From Aureimonas psammosilenae (GTDB lineage Bacteria; Pseudomonadota; Alphaproteobacteria; Rhizobiales; Rhizobiaceae), in the NCBI RefSeq assembly GCF_009176975.1, contig NZ_WEZG01000010.1, positions 111,628 through 175,627 of the forward strand: DNA of 64,000 nucleotides, given 5' to 3'. Every line of letters begins with the position of its first letter. Position 1 is the stretch's first letter. A program made the position numbers and the translations under genes. Below the pieces are notes generated by a model that saw only the letters and a program-made list of their open reading frames with translations, was not told where the DNA came from and made no database searches. This document shows, piece by piece, positions 46,757 through 54,114 of this stretch.

Positions 46757-47560
46757 ATGTCCAAGACGGACGAGACCAACGAACGCTACCGGGCGCCGGC
46801 CCTGGACAAGGGGCTCGACATCATCGAGCTTCTGTCGGGCGTCGAAGAAAGCATGTCGCAGTCCGAGATCGCCAAAGCGCTCGACCGCAGCTCGAACGAG
46901 ATCTACCGCATGCTCGACCGCCTCGTGCGCCGGGGTTATGTCGCGCGCACCAGCGCGGACCGCTACGAGATGACGCTGAAGCTCTTCGGCCTTGCGCACC
47001 GTCACCCGCCGATGCGCCGGCTCGTCAGCCAGTCGCTGCCCGTCATGCGCTGCTTTGCCCGCGAGGCCGAGCAGTCCTGTCACATGACGGTCTACGACCG
47101 CGGCAGCCTTGTCGTGATCGCGCAGGTCGACGCGCCGGGATATTGGGGCATCGCGATCAGGGTCGGGTCGCATATCAGCCTCCTCAACACCGGCTCCGGC
47201 CACCTCCTTCTTGCGTTCGCCCCCCCCGCCGAGCGCGCATTGATGCTGGAAGAGCGTGAGGTGATGCCGCATGAGATCCGCGTCGCCGACTTCGACGAGA
47301 GGTTGAACCGGGTCCGCGCGCAGGGCTACGAGATGATGCCGAGCCAGCAGACGGCCGGCATCACCAACATTTCCATGCCTTTGATGGGGCCAAGTGGGCG
47401 GGTGCTCGCGGCCCTGACCTGCGCCCATCTCCCCCGCCTCGATGTCGACAACCCGCGCTCGACGGACGAGGTGCGCGAGCGGCTGGAAGCGGCTGCGCGC
47501 GAGATAACCGCCGCCGCCGGAGGCGATTGGCCTGATGGTCCCGAGGGAGGACGCGAATGA
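46757..47560 (+). CDS. IclR-family transcriptional regulator
   Basis: 267 residues. An N-terminal winged HTH (about 18-80) begins APALDKGLDIIELLSG and includes MSQSEIAKALDRSSNEIYRM; the C-terminal IclR effector domain (about 95-250) contains GSHISLLNTGSGHLLLAF and ends with SMPLMGPSGRVLAALTC. ATG 46757 is preceded by GGAGGAGAAGGAG. It starts an operon: lactonase, mutarotase, Gfo/Idh, CoA-transferase, solute-binding-like protein, MaoC. It is divergent from the CUT1 importer and is the likely regulator of both. Confidence 0.92.
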   Translation: MSKTDETNERYRAPALDKGLDIIELLSGVEESMSQSEIAKALDRSSNEIYRMLDRLVRRGYVARTSADRYEMTLKLFGLAHRHPPMRRLVSQSLPVMRCFAREAEQSCHMTVYDRGSLVVIAQVDAPGYWGIAIRVGSHISLLNTGSGHLLLAFAPPAERALMLEEREVMPHEIRVADFDERLNRVRAQGYEMMPSQQTAGITNISMPLMGPSGRVLAALTCAHLPRLDVDNPRSTDEVRERLEAAAREITAAAGGDWPDGPEGGRE

Positions 47561-48381
47561 CGATCATCGACACCCATCTCCACCTCGTCTACCCCGAGCG
47601 TTTCTCCTATCCCTGGCTGGAGGACGCGCCCAAGCTGAACCGCCCCTACCGGCTGGAGGACTACCTCGCCGAAGCGAGCCCGCTCGGGATTGAGGCGATG
47701 CTCCACATGGAGGTCGACGTCGCGCCGCGGGATCGCGAGCGCGAAACGGACTTCGCCCTGTCGCACGGCGCGCCGGTGATCGGCGCGCTCGCCGCCTGCC
47801 GGCCGGAGGAAGAGGGCTTTGCCATCGAGGCGGAGCGGCTGGCGGCAAAGCCCGGCGTGAAGGGCCTTCGCCGCATCCTCCACCAATCGCCGGACGCGCT
47901 TTCGCAGACCCCGCGCTTCGCCGAGAACCTGCGCCGCCTCGTCCCGCTCGGGCTTTCCTTCGACCTTTGTCTCCTCGCCCGCCAGCTTCACCTGGGCGTG
48001 GATCTGGCGGACGCCTGCCCGAACGTCTCGTTCGTGCTCGACCATTGCGGCGTGCCAGACATCGCGGGGGAGGCGCTCGATCCTTGGCGGGAAGGAATTT
48101 CGGCGCTCGCCGAGCGCGCCAATGTCTGCGTGAAACTTTCCGGCATCGTCGCCTATGCGAAACCCGACTGGACGGTCGAGGACCTCCGACCCTTCGCGGA
48201 CCACGTCATCGCCGAGTTCGGTTTCGACCGGATCGTCTGGGGCAGCGACGCGCCCGTCTGTACCCTGACCGCCAGCCTCACCCGCTGGGTCGAGGCGACG
48301 CACGCGCTGCTCGACGACTGCTCAATGGACGAGAAGGCCGCAGTCTTGTCGGGCAACGCCCGGCGTATCTACCGACTCTAG
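47557..48381 (+). CDS. Amidohydrolase-2 family lactonase (L-fuconolactonase-like)
   Basis: 274 residues of the TIM-barrel amidohydrolase family (COG3618 type). The N-terminus IIDTHLHLVYPERFSYPWL holds the HxH motif; later blocks are MLHMEVDVAPRDRERETDF, VLDHCGVPDI near 160 and VWGSDAPVCTL near 228 with the catalytic Asp. Members hydrolyse 1,4- or 1,5-aldonolactones such as L-fuconolactone. The start overlaps the IclR stop by ATGA. The mutarotase directly downstream supports a 6-deoxysugar oxidation route. A truncated copy of the same family lies at 53770. Confidence 0.88.
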   Translation: MTIIDTHLHLVYPERFSYPWLEDAPKLNRPYRLEDYLAEASPLGIEAMLHMEVDVAPRDRERETDFALSHGAPVIGALAACRPEEEGFAIEAERLAAKPGVKGLRRILHQSPDALSQTPRFAENLRRLVPLGLSFDLCLLARQLHLGVDLADACPNVSFVLDHCGVPDIAGEALDPWREGISALAERANVCVKLSGIVAYAKPDWTVEDLRPFADHVIAEFGFDRIVWGSDAPVCTLTASLTRWVEATHALLDDCSMDEKAAVLSGNARRIYRL

Positions 48382-48393
48382 CGGAGGGTTTTT

Positions 48394-48723
48394 ATGCAAC
48401 GCTACGGCGGCGTCATCGCGCTTCGACCCGAGCACAAGGCGGAATACCGCCGGCTCCATGCCGAGGTCTGGCCAAAGGTTCTTGCGACCATCTCGGCCTG
48501 CCACATCCGTAACTACACGATCTTCTTGCGCGAGCCGGAGGACCTGCTCTTTTCCGTCTACGAGTACCACGGCACCGACTACACGGCCGACATGGCGAAG
48601 ATGGCTGCCGACCCGGTGACGCAGGACTGGTGGGCGCTCTGTATGCCGATGCAGGCGCCGCTGGACACGCGTGGGCACGGGGAATGGTGGGCCCCGATGC
48701 AGGAGGTCTTCCACCACGACTAA
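48394..48723 (+). CDS. L-rhamnose/L-fucose mutarotase family protein
   Basis: 109 residues, the size of RhaM (DUF718). Characteristic blocks are LHAEVWPKVLATISACHIRN near residue 21 with the catalytic His, YTIFLREPEDLLFSVYEYHG near 41, and DWWALCMPMQAPL near 78. It converts anomers of a deoxyhexose before oxidation or isomerisation. It is 12 bp after the lactonase. This is the best substrate clue in the island: a rhamnose- or fucose-like sugar. The exact sugar is not determined. Confidence 0.85.
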   Translation: MQRYGGVIALRPEHKAEYRRLHAEVWPKVLATISACHIRNYTIFLREPEDLLFSVYEYHGTDYTADMAKMAADPVTQDWWALCMPMQAPLDTRGHGEWWAPMQEVFHHD

Positions 48724-48752
48724 CGCAGCCACTTGCACCATCGATCCGTATA

Positions 48753-48767
48753 TGAAATCCTTATTCA
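48753..48767. promoter_or_regulatory. Candidate IclR-type operator B
   Basis: TGAAATCCTTATTCA followed by CATA, nearly identical to site A at 39080 (shared TGAAAT, TTATTCACATA). It lies in the 71-bp gap after the mutarotase, 27 bp before the Gfo/Idh start, suggesting an internal promoter in the IclR operon. Confidence 0.5.
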
Positions 48768-48794
48768 CATAAGAAGGATCATACGGAGGGGATC

Positions 48795-49856
48795 ATGGGG
48801 GAGGCGCTGGCACAGGTCTGGTCGCGGCCGTCGGCACCGCGGCCGATCGTCGTGATCGGCGCCGGCACCATCGTCTCCGACGCCCACCTCCCGGCCTATC
48901 TCCTCGCCGAGCTTCCGGTCGCCGGCGTCTTCGATCTCGACGCGGACAAGGCCCGCGGCGTCGCCGGACGCTTCGGCGTCCCGGCCTTTGCGACGCTGGA
49001 CGAAGCTTTGGCCGTGCGGGACGCCGTCTTCGACCTCGCGCTGCCGCCTTCCGCTCACCTCTCCGTGTTGAACCGACTGCCGGAGGGCAGCGCCGCGCTG
49101 CTCCAGAAGCCGATGGGCACGGACCTGTCCGAGGCGACCGCGATCCTGAAGGCTGTGCGCGAGCGCCGGCTCGTCGCTGCGGTGAACTTCCAGCTCCGCT
49201 TTGCGCCGATGATGCTGGCGCTGACCGACGCCGTCGCGAAGGGGCGGCTCGGCCGGCTGGTCGAGGTGGAGATGCACTCCAACGTCATGACGCCCTGGAG
49301 CCTTTGGCCGTTCCTCAAGGGCATGAAGCGCGTCGAGATCGCGGTGCATTCGATCCACTATCTCGACCTCATGCGCCATTTCCTCGGCGACCCGGCAGGG
49401 GTGCACGCCAAGACCCTCGGCCACCCGTCGAGCGACGTCGCGCAGACCCGCACCTCGGCGATCCTCGACTACGGCGACACCGTGCGGGCTGTGATGTCGA
49501 TCAACCACAACCACGATTTCGGCCGCCGCTTCCAGGACTGCTCCTTCCGTCTCGAAGGCACGAATGGCGCGGCGGTCGCCAAGCTTGGCGTTAACCTCGA
49601 CTATCCTCGCGGCGAGTCGGACGAGCTCTTGATCTGCGCACGCGGCGGGGGGTGGGAGAGCGTGCCGCTGGAAGGAGCGTGGTTCCCCCACGCCTTCATC
49701 GGCACCATGTCGAACCTCCAGCGCTTCGCGGCCGGTGAGGATATGCGCCTCGTGACGAGCGTCGAGGACGCCTTCGGCACCATGGCTCTCGTCGAGGCGT
49801 GCTTCGCCTCCAGCGCCGCGCCTGCGACGCCGCTCGCCCCGCTGCCCGAGGCCTGA
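48795..49856 (+). CDS. Gfo/Idh/MocA family oxidoreductase, second copy
   Basis: 353 residues. The Rossmann start is IVVIGAGTIVSDAHLPAY; LLQKPMGTDLS replaces the usual EKP with QKP; AVHSIHYLDLMRHFLGDP is the substrate-site block. It shares the WFPHAFIG C-terminal block and the TMALVEA block with the copy at 28554, so the two are paralogues, likely with related substrates. AGGGGATC is upstream of the ATG. It would provide the oxidation step for the sugar made available by the mutarotase. Confidence 0.9.
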   Translation: MGEALAQVWSRPSAPRPIVVIGAGTIVSDAHLPAYLLAELPVAGVFDLDADKARGVAGRFGVPAFATLDEALAVRDAVFDLALPPSAHLSVLNRLPEGSAALLQKPMGTDLSEATAILKAVRERRLVAAVNFQLRFAPMMLALTDAVAKGRLGRLVEVEMHSNVMTPWSLWPFLKGMKRVEIAVHSIHYLDLMRHFLGDPAGVHAKTLGHPSSDVAQTRTSAILDYGDTVRAVMSINHNHDFGRRFQDCSFRLEGTNGAAVAKLGVNLDYPRGESDELLICARGGGWESVPLEGAWFPHAFIGTMSNLQRFAAGEDMRLVTSVEDAFGTMALVEACFASSAAPATPLAPLPEA

Positions 49857-49898
49857 TGCCGTTCCTTGTCCAGTCCGTACCATCGGAGACCGCCTCCT

Positions 49899-51059
49899 AT
49901 GCCCGCTGAAGACGCCCTGCCGCTCGATGGGCTTGTCGTCGTCGACATGAGCCAGTTCCTCAGTGGGCCTTACTGCTCGCTCCGCCTCCTCGACATGGGC
50001 GCGCGCGTCATTAAGGTCGAGCGCCCGGACGGCGGCGACCTGTCGCGCCGCCTCTACCTTTCCGACACCGAGATCGGGGGCGACTCCACGATTTTCCACG
50101 CGATCAATCGTGCCAAGGAGAGCTTTGCCGTCGACCTAAAGAACGAGGCGGATCTGAAGGCCCTGCGCACGCTGATCGCCAGGGCCGACGTGGTCATCCA
50201 GAATTTCCGCCCCGGCGTCATCGAGCGCCTTGGCCTCGACTACGAGGCGGTCAAGGCGATCAACCCCCGGGTTGTCTACGGTTCGATCACCGGCTACGGC
50301 AACGACGGTCCCTGGGTGAAGCGGCCGGGGCAGGACCTTCTCGCGCAGTCGCGCTCCGGCGTCATGTGGCTGAACGGTGACGAGACGCAGGGGCCCGTGC
50401 CCTTCGGCCTCGCGGTCGGCGATATGCTGGCGGGCGCGGCGCTTGCCCATGGCATCCTCGCCGCCCTCGTCGGGCGTGGCGTTACGGGCCGGGGGCGGCA
50501 CGTCGAGACGAGCCTCCTCGAAGCGTTGGTCGACTTGCAGTTCGAGGTGCTGACGACGCATCTCAACGACGGTGGGCGCCTGCCGCGCCGCTCGTCCTTC
50601 CGCTCGGCGCACGCTTATCTCTCGGCGCCCTACGGTGTTTACCCGACGAGGGACGGTTTCCTCGCCCTCGCGATGACGCCGATCGCCAAGCTGGCGGACC
50701 TGTTGGCAATCGAAGATCTCGCCCCCTATCGCGACGACCCGGCGACCTGGTTCACCGCGCGCGACGAGATCAAGGCGATCCTCGCTCAGGTGCTGACTCG
50801 CGAAACCTCCGACCATTGGCTCGGTATTCTCGAGCCCGCCGACATCTGGTGCGCCAAGGTGCTGAACTGGGCCGAGCTGATGGAGCACGAGGGGTTCCGC
50901 ACCCTCGACATGCTGCAGACGGTGACGCGGGGAGACGACGTCTCGATCCGCACCACGCGCGTGCCGCTTCGCTTCGACGGGCACCGGGCGGAGGTCACGG
51001 CGGCGGCGCCGCGCATCGGCGAGCATTCGGAACGCATTCGACGGGAGTTCGGCCTGTGA
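49899..51059 (+). CDS. Class III CoA-transferase (CaiB/BaiF family), copy 2
   Basis: 386 residues starting MPAEDALPLDGLVVVDMSQF; an upstream TTG is less likely. The usual blocks are SGPYCSLRLLDMGARVIKVE, INRAKESFAVDLKNEADL, IQNFRPGVIERLGLDYEAV and TGYGNDGPW. The catalytic-Asp position is in AVGDMLAGAALAHGILAAL near 172. It resembles copy 1 at about the level of a paralogue. It is coupled by GTGA to the solute-binding-like gene and followed by a MaoC hydratase, so it probably makes the CoA ester that MaoC acts on. Confidence 0.92.
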   Translation: MPAEDALPLDGLVVVDMSQFLSGPYCSLRLLDMGARVIKVERPDGGDLSRRLYLSDTEIGGDSTIFHAINRAKESFAVDLKNEADLKALRTLIARADVVIQNFRPGVIERLGLDYEAVKAINPRVVYGSITGYGNDGPWVKRPGQDLLAQSRSGVMWLNGDETQGPVPFGLAVGDMLAGAALAHGILAALVGRGVTGRGRHVETSLLEALVDLQFEVLTTHLNDGGRLPRRSSFRSAHAYLSAPYGVYPTRDGFLALAMTPIAKLADLLAIEDLAPYRDDPATWFTARDEIKAILAQVLTRETSDHWLGILEPADIWCAKVLNWAELMEHEGFRTLDMLQTVTRGDDVSIRTTRVPLRFDGHRAEVTAAAPRIGEHSERIRREFGL

Positions 51060-52186
51060 CGATCCTTAAAGGCATGACCTGGAGTCACCCGCGCGGCATC
51101 GACCCGATGCTTGCCTGCTCACCACTCTTCGAGGCCAAGACCGGCGTCAAGGTCGAGTGGGACAAGCGCTCGCTACAGGATTTCGAGAGCTTTCCCGTTG
51201 AGGAGTTGGCGAAGGCCTACGACCTCCTCGTGATCGATCATCCTCATGTCGGCCAGATCACCGGTGAGAAATGCCTTCTTCCGCTCGACGTGGCCGGCCG
51301 CGAGGCCGAGCGGGAGGCGATGGAGGCTGGCAGCGTCGGTCCCTCTTACCGGTCCTATTTCTGGCACGGGCGGCAATGGGGCTTTCCCGTTGATGCAGCG
51401 ACGCAGATACTCGCTTATCGTCCCGACCGCCTCGCTCGTGCGCCCGAGACAATTGAAGAGATCCGCGCCTTATCCCGCGAGAAGCGCCTCGCCTTGCCGC
51501 TTCGCTCGCCGCACGCGCTGATGACTTTCTTCACCCTCGCCGCCCATTTTGGCACTCCCTGCGCGGTGGAGCCGGGTCCCCTGATCGACCGGACCGCAGG
51601 CAAGGCTGTCTGGTCGCTTCTCGGTGAACTCGCTGAGAACCTCGATCCCGGCGACTTCGAGCGCGACCCGATCGCGGTCTACGAGCGCCTTGCCGAACCG
51701 GACTCGCCGGCCGACTGCACGCCCTACCTCTACGGCTACATTTCCTATGCGCGTGAGGGCTTCCGCGCCCGCCGCCTCGCCTTCGCAGACATCGTGCGGG
51801 CGAAAGGCCGAGAACCAGTTGGCGCCACGCTCGGCGGCACGGGCATCGCCGTCTCGGCCTTCTCGCGCCATCCGGTCGCGGCGCTCGACTTCGCCTATTT
51901 CATCGCCAGCGCGGAAACGCAGCGAGGGCCCTATGCGGCCGGCGGCGGCCAGCCGGGACACGCGGCGGCCTGGGAGGATGAGGCCGTCAACGTCCCCGTC
52001 CACAGTTTCTATCGGGACACGCGTGCGACGCTGGAGGGATCGTACCTCCGCCCCCGCCACAACGGCTACATGGCCTTTCAGGAAGCCGCCTCCCACCGCA
52101 TTTCGGCGGGACTTCGGGCCAAGGAGCCGGCCAGCTCCGTGCTCGCCGACCTCGACAGGCTTTTCGCCGCGAGCTTTCAGGGTTAG
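51056..52186 (+). CDS. Solute-binding-family-like protein without a signal peptide
   Basis: 376 residues, GTG start overlapping the CoA-transferase stop. It looks like an ABC solute-binding family 1 protein: early TGVKVEWDKRSLQDFESFPV, then YDLLVIDHPHVGQ, and later GGTGIAVSAFSRHPVAALDF. It begins MTILKGMTWSHPRGIDPM with no hydrophobic leader, and no better start lies upstream because that is CoA-transferase sequence. It should be cytoplasmic. Possible roles are a ligand or intermediate carrier, a sensor or a repurposed enzyme. It has no transporter partner in this operon. Confidence 0.8.
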   Translation: MTILKGMTWSHPRGIDPMLACSPLFEAKTGVKVEWDKRSLQDFESFPVEELAKAYDLLVIDHPHVGQITGEKCLLPLDVAGREAEREAMEAGSVGPSYRSYFWHGRQWGFPVDAATQILAYRPDRLARAPETIEEIRALSREKRLALPLRSPHALMTFFTLAAHFGTPCAVEPGPLIDRTAGKAVWSLLGELAENLDPGDFERDPIAVYERLAEPDSPADCTPYLYGYISYAREGFRARRLAFADIVRAKGREPVGATLGGTGIAVSAFSRHPVAALDFAYFIASAETQRGPYAAGGGQPGHAAAWEDEAVNVPVHSFYRDTRATLEGSYLRPRHNGYMAFQEAASHRISAGLRAKEPASSVLADLDRLFAASFQG

Positions 52187-52195
52187 GAGAGCGGC

Positions 52196-52642
52196 ATGGA
52201 ACGGCCTCGCCACTTCGAGGACTACACGCTCGGTGAAGAACGGCGCACGCATGGGCGCACAATTACCGAGACCGACTTCGTGGTTCATGCTGGGCACACC
52301 GGCGACTTTTTTCCGCATCACATGGACGCCGAGCACATGAAGGCCACGTCCTTCGGTCAGCGCATCGCGCACGGCACCATGACTTTTGCGATTGGCATAG
52401 GACTGACAGCGAGCGAGATCAATCCGCACGCTTTCACCTACGGCTACGAGCGCCTGCGCTTCCCGAAGCCTGTATTTATTGGCGACACGATTCACACGGT
52501 ACTGACCGTCTCCGCCCTCGAACCCGACCCAAAGCGGCCGGATAAAGGGCGGGTGGTCGAAACCTGCCGGGTAGTTAACCATCGTGGCGAGACAGTGCTT
52601 GCGTGCGATCACGTTTTGCTAGCCCATAGGCGTAGTTCTTAG
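52196..52642 (+). CDS. MaoC family dehydratase (hot-dog fold)
   Basis: 148 residues, single hot-dog domain. The hydratase motif reads HTGDFFPHHMDAEHMKATSFG near residue 33, keeping the Asp and His of the family GDxNPLH pattern with Phe in place of Asn. IAHGTMTFAIGIG follows, then YERLRFPKPVFIGDTI. It would hydrate or dehydrate a short acyl-CoA made by the CoA-transferase. It is the last gene of the IclR-led operon; an IS element begins 10 bp after its stop. Confidence 0.9.
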   Translation: MERPRHFEDYTLGEERRTHGRTITETDFVVHAGHTGDFFPHHMDAEHMKATSFGQRIAHGTMTFAIGIGLTASEINPHAFTYGYERLRFPKPVFIGDTIHTVLTVSALEPDPKRPDKGRVVETCRVVNHRGETVLACDHVLLAHRRSS

Positions 52643-52770
52643 GGCGCATTAGAGCCCGTCCGGAAAGGGTTGAGTGACCGGGGCACGGCTGATTCCAGGA
52701 AGGTATCTGACGCCTGACCTGGAAGCGCCATCTCGACCCCGCCCACCCGACGGCAGCATAGCCGCATCAC

Positions 52771-53025
52771 CTGCGATACGAAACCGATCTGACCGATGCC
52801 GAATGGGTGATCATCGAGCCCAAGCTGCCGGCGCCGCTGGAGGGAGGCCGTCCGGCGAAATGGTCTTTGCGCGAGATCGTCAACGCGATCTTCTATGTCC
52901 TGCGGGGCGGCATTCCCTGGCGCCTGATCCCGAAGGACCTGCCACCCAAAAGCACGGTGTTCGACCACTTCCGCCGCTTGCGTGACGAAGGCGTCTTCGC
53001 CCGGATCAACCATCGCCTTATCTGA
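52771..53025 (+). CDS. IS5-family transposase, frame A (N-terminal part)
   Basis: Codes for RYETDLTDAEWVIIEPKLPA and later SLREIVNAIFYVLRGGIPWR, the DUF4096 N-terminal domain of IS5-family transposases. No ATG is present at the expected start: the codon before RYETD is CTG, and the first usual start codon is GTG at 52807. The frame ends at TGA 53023-53025, which overlaps the ATG of frame B. The start and the stop could mean decay or programmed frameshifting. Confidence 0.75.
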   Translation: MRYETDLTDAEWVIIEPKLPAPLEGGRPAKWSLREIVNAIFYVLRGGIPWRLIPKDLPPKSTVFDHFRRLRDEGVFARINHRLI

Positions 53026-53540
53026 TGGACCGCGAGCGGGTTGGGCGCAAGGCCTCGTTCAGCGCTGCCGTGATCGACAGCCAAAGCGTCAAGACCACGG
53101 AGGCTGGTGGCCCGCGCGGCTACGATGCCGGGAAGAAGGTGAAGGGCAGAAAGCGCCAAGCCATGGTCGACACGGACGGGCGAGCCCTCGTTCTCGATCC
53201 TCAGTTTGCTAGCGTCCAGGACCGCGACGGCGCCGTTCCAGTTCTGCGCCTGTCGAAGCGGTCCTTCCCTTTCGTGACGAAAGCCTTCGCCGATGCCGGC
53301 TTTGCCGGCGAGCGGCCGCGCACTGCTACGCTGATCGACGTCGAGATCGTCAGAAAGCCGCTTGATCAGGTCGGTTCTGCCGTTCATCCCAGGCGCTGGG
53401 TCGTCGAGCGCTTCTTCGCCTGGATCAGCCGAAACCGGCGCCTTTGGAAGGATACCGAAGCCACCCCCGCTTCCGCCAGCGCCTTCCTCTACGCAGCCTC
53501 CGTCATGATCCTCCTACGCCGGATCGCGCGGACGGCGTGA
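53025..53540 (+). CDS. IS5-family transposase, frame B (catalytic part)
   Basis: 171 residues starting MDRERVGRKASFSAAVIDSQ, carrying the first DDE Asp (AAVIDSQSVKTTE), the second in VFADAGFAG-like KAFADAGFAGERP, and the Glu in RRWVVERFFAWISRNRRL. The catalytic triad is complete. An uninterrupted homologue would be produced by adding one base at the frame A/B junction, so the pair probably works through frameshifting or is a one-base-deletion mutant. Confidence 0.85.
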   Translation: MDRERVGRKASFSAAVIDSQSVKTTEAGGPRGYDAGKKVKGRKRQAMVDTDGRALVLDPQFASVQDRDGAVPVLRLSKRSFPFVTKAFADAGFAGERPRTATLIDVEIVRKPLDQVGSAVHPRRWVVERFFAWISRNRRLWKDTEATPASASAFLYAASVMILLRRIARTA

Positions 53541-53556
53541 CTTTCCGGACGGACTC

Positions 53557-53769
53557 TAAGATGGCGGAAAGGTCGAGGACCGCTCGCACCGTATCGCGCA
53601 CGAAACGCGCCATGTGCCCAAGCGCTACGAACTCATGCAGCGACGGTGGCAAAAGCCAGCCCTGCTCAACATCTCACGTTCGAAACACCTTCGTCATAAG
53701 ACAAGTGAATCAGCATCAAGAACCAACGTCGAGCAGAATACTCGGACAGGCTCCTAGTTTGTACTCATC
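53557..53769. other. Gap after the IS, with a possible second IS end
   Basis: No gene recognised. GGACAGGCTCC near 53743 resembles the outer end of terminal repeats of other insertion sequences (GAGCCTGTCC type), so the stretch may be a leftover of a second, deleted element. A plus-strand frame (VEDRSHRIAHETRHVPKRYE) is open here but matches nothing I know. Confidence 0.35.
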
Positions 53770-54063
53770 ACGGGTTTAGTTGCCATCGCGCCCGTCGGCT
53801 TCGGGTTAAGCCATCGCGACTGGACGAGCAGAGACCTACGTACGCTGCCCGTCCATGCGCTCGACTGTTTCGAGCAGTTGGAGCGCGCGATGATCGGCAC
53901 CAACCTGCCGGTGGACTCGCTTTTCGCGCCGCCTTCCCGCATCCTCGCGGCCATCCACGATATGGTCGCCGATCTCATGCCCGAAGAGCAGATCGCGATC
54001 CTGCGAGGCAACGCCGAGCTTATCTATAGCGCGGTCCGAGGTCCATGGCGCGTCCGTCATTGA
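53770..54063 (+). pseudogene. Truncated amidohydrolase-2 (lactonase-like), C-terminal remnant
   Basis: In frame, the sequence gives GLSHRDWTSRDLRTLPVHAL and then ERAMIGTNLPVDSLF, LMPEEQIAILRGNAELIYSA: the C-terminal third of the same lactonase family as the gene at 47557 (compare its WGSDAPV and LSGNARRIYRL). The N-terminal HxH part is missing and no start codon or ribosome site is suitable. It was probably cut off by insertion or deletion linked to the neighbouring IS. Confidence 0.7.
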
Positions 54064-54114
54064 CTCGTAGCGGGAATAGCGCTGCACCTTTCCGGTGACG
54101 CGGCACGTTCCGCA

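Larger units (their letters stand above)
52652..53556 (+). mobile_element. IS5-family insertion sequence, 905 bp
   Basis: Terminal inverted repeats of 16 bp are clear: GAGCCCGTCCGGAAAG at 52652-52667 and CTTTCCGGACGGACTC at 53541-53556, which differ at one position. A 2-bp TA duplication flanks it (52650-52651 and 53557-53558). Two overlapping transposase frames fill the inside, as in the IS427 group of IS5. It inserted just after the maoC stop without damaging that gene. Confidence 0.9.

Noticed and set aside
53569..53760. Open plus-strand frame after the IS (VEDRSHRIAHETRHVP)
   Set aside because: No start codon, no recognisable family and flanked by IS debris; not called as a gene.
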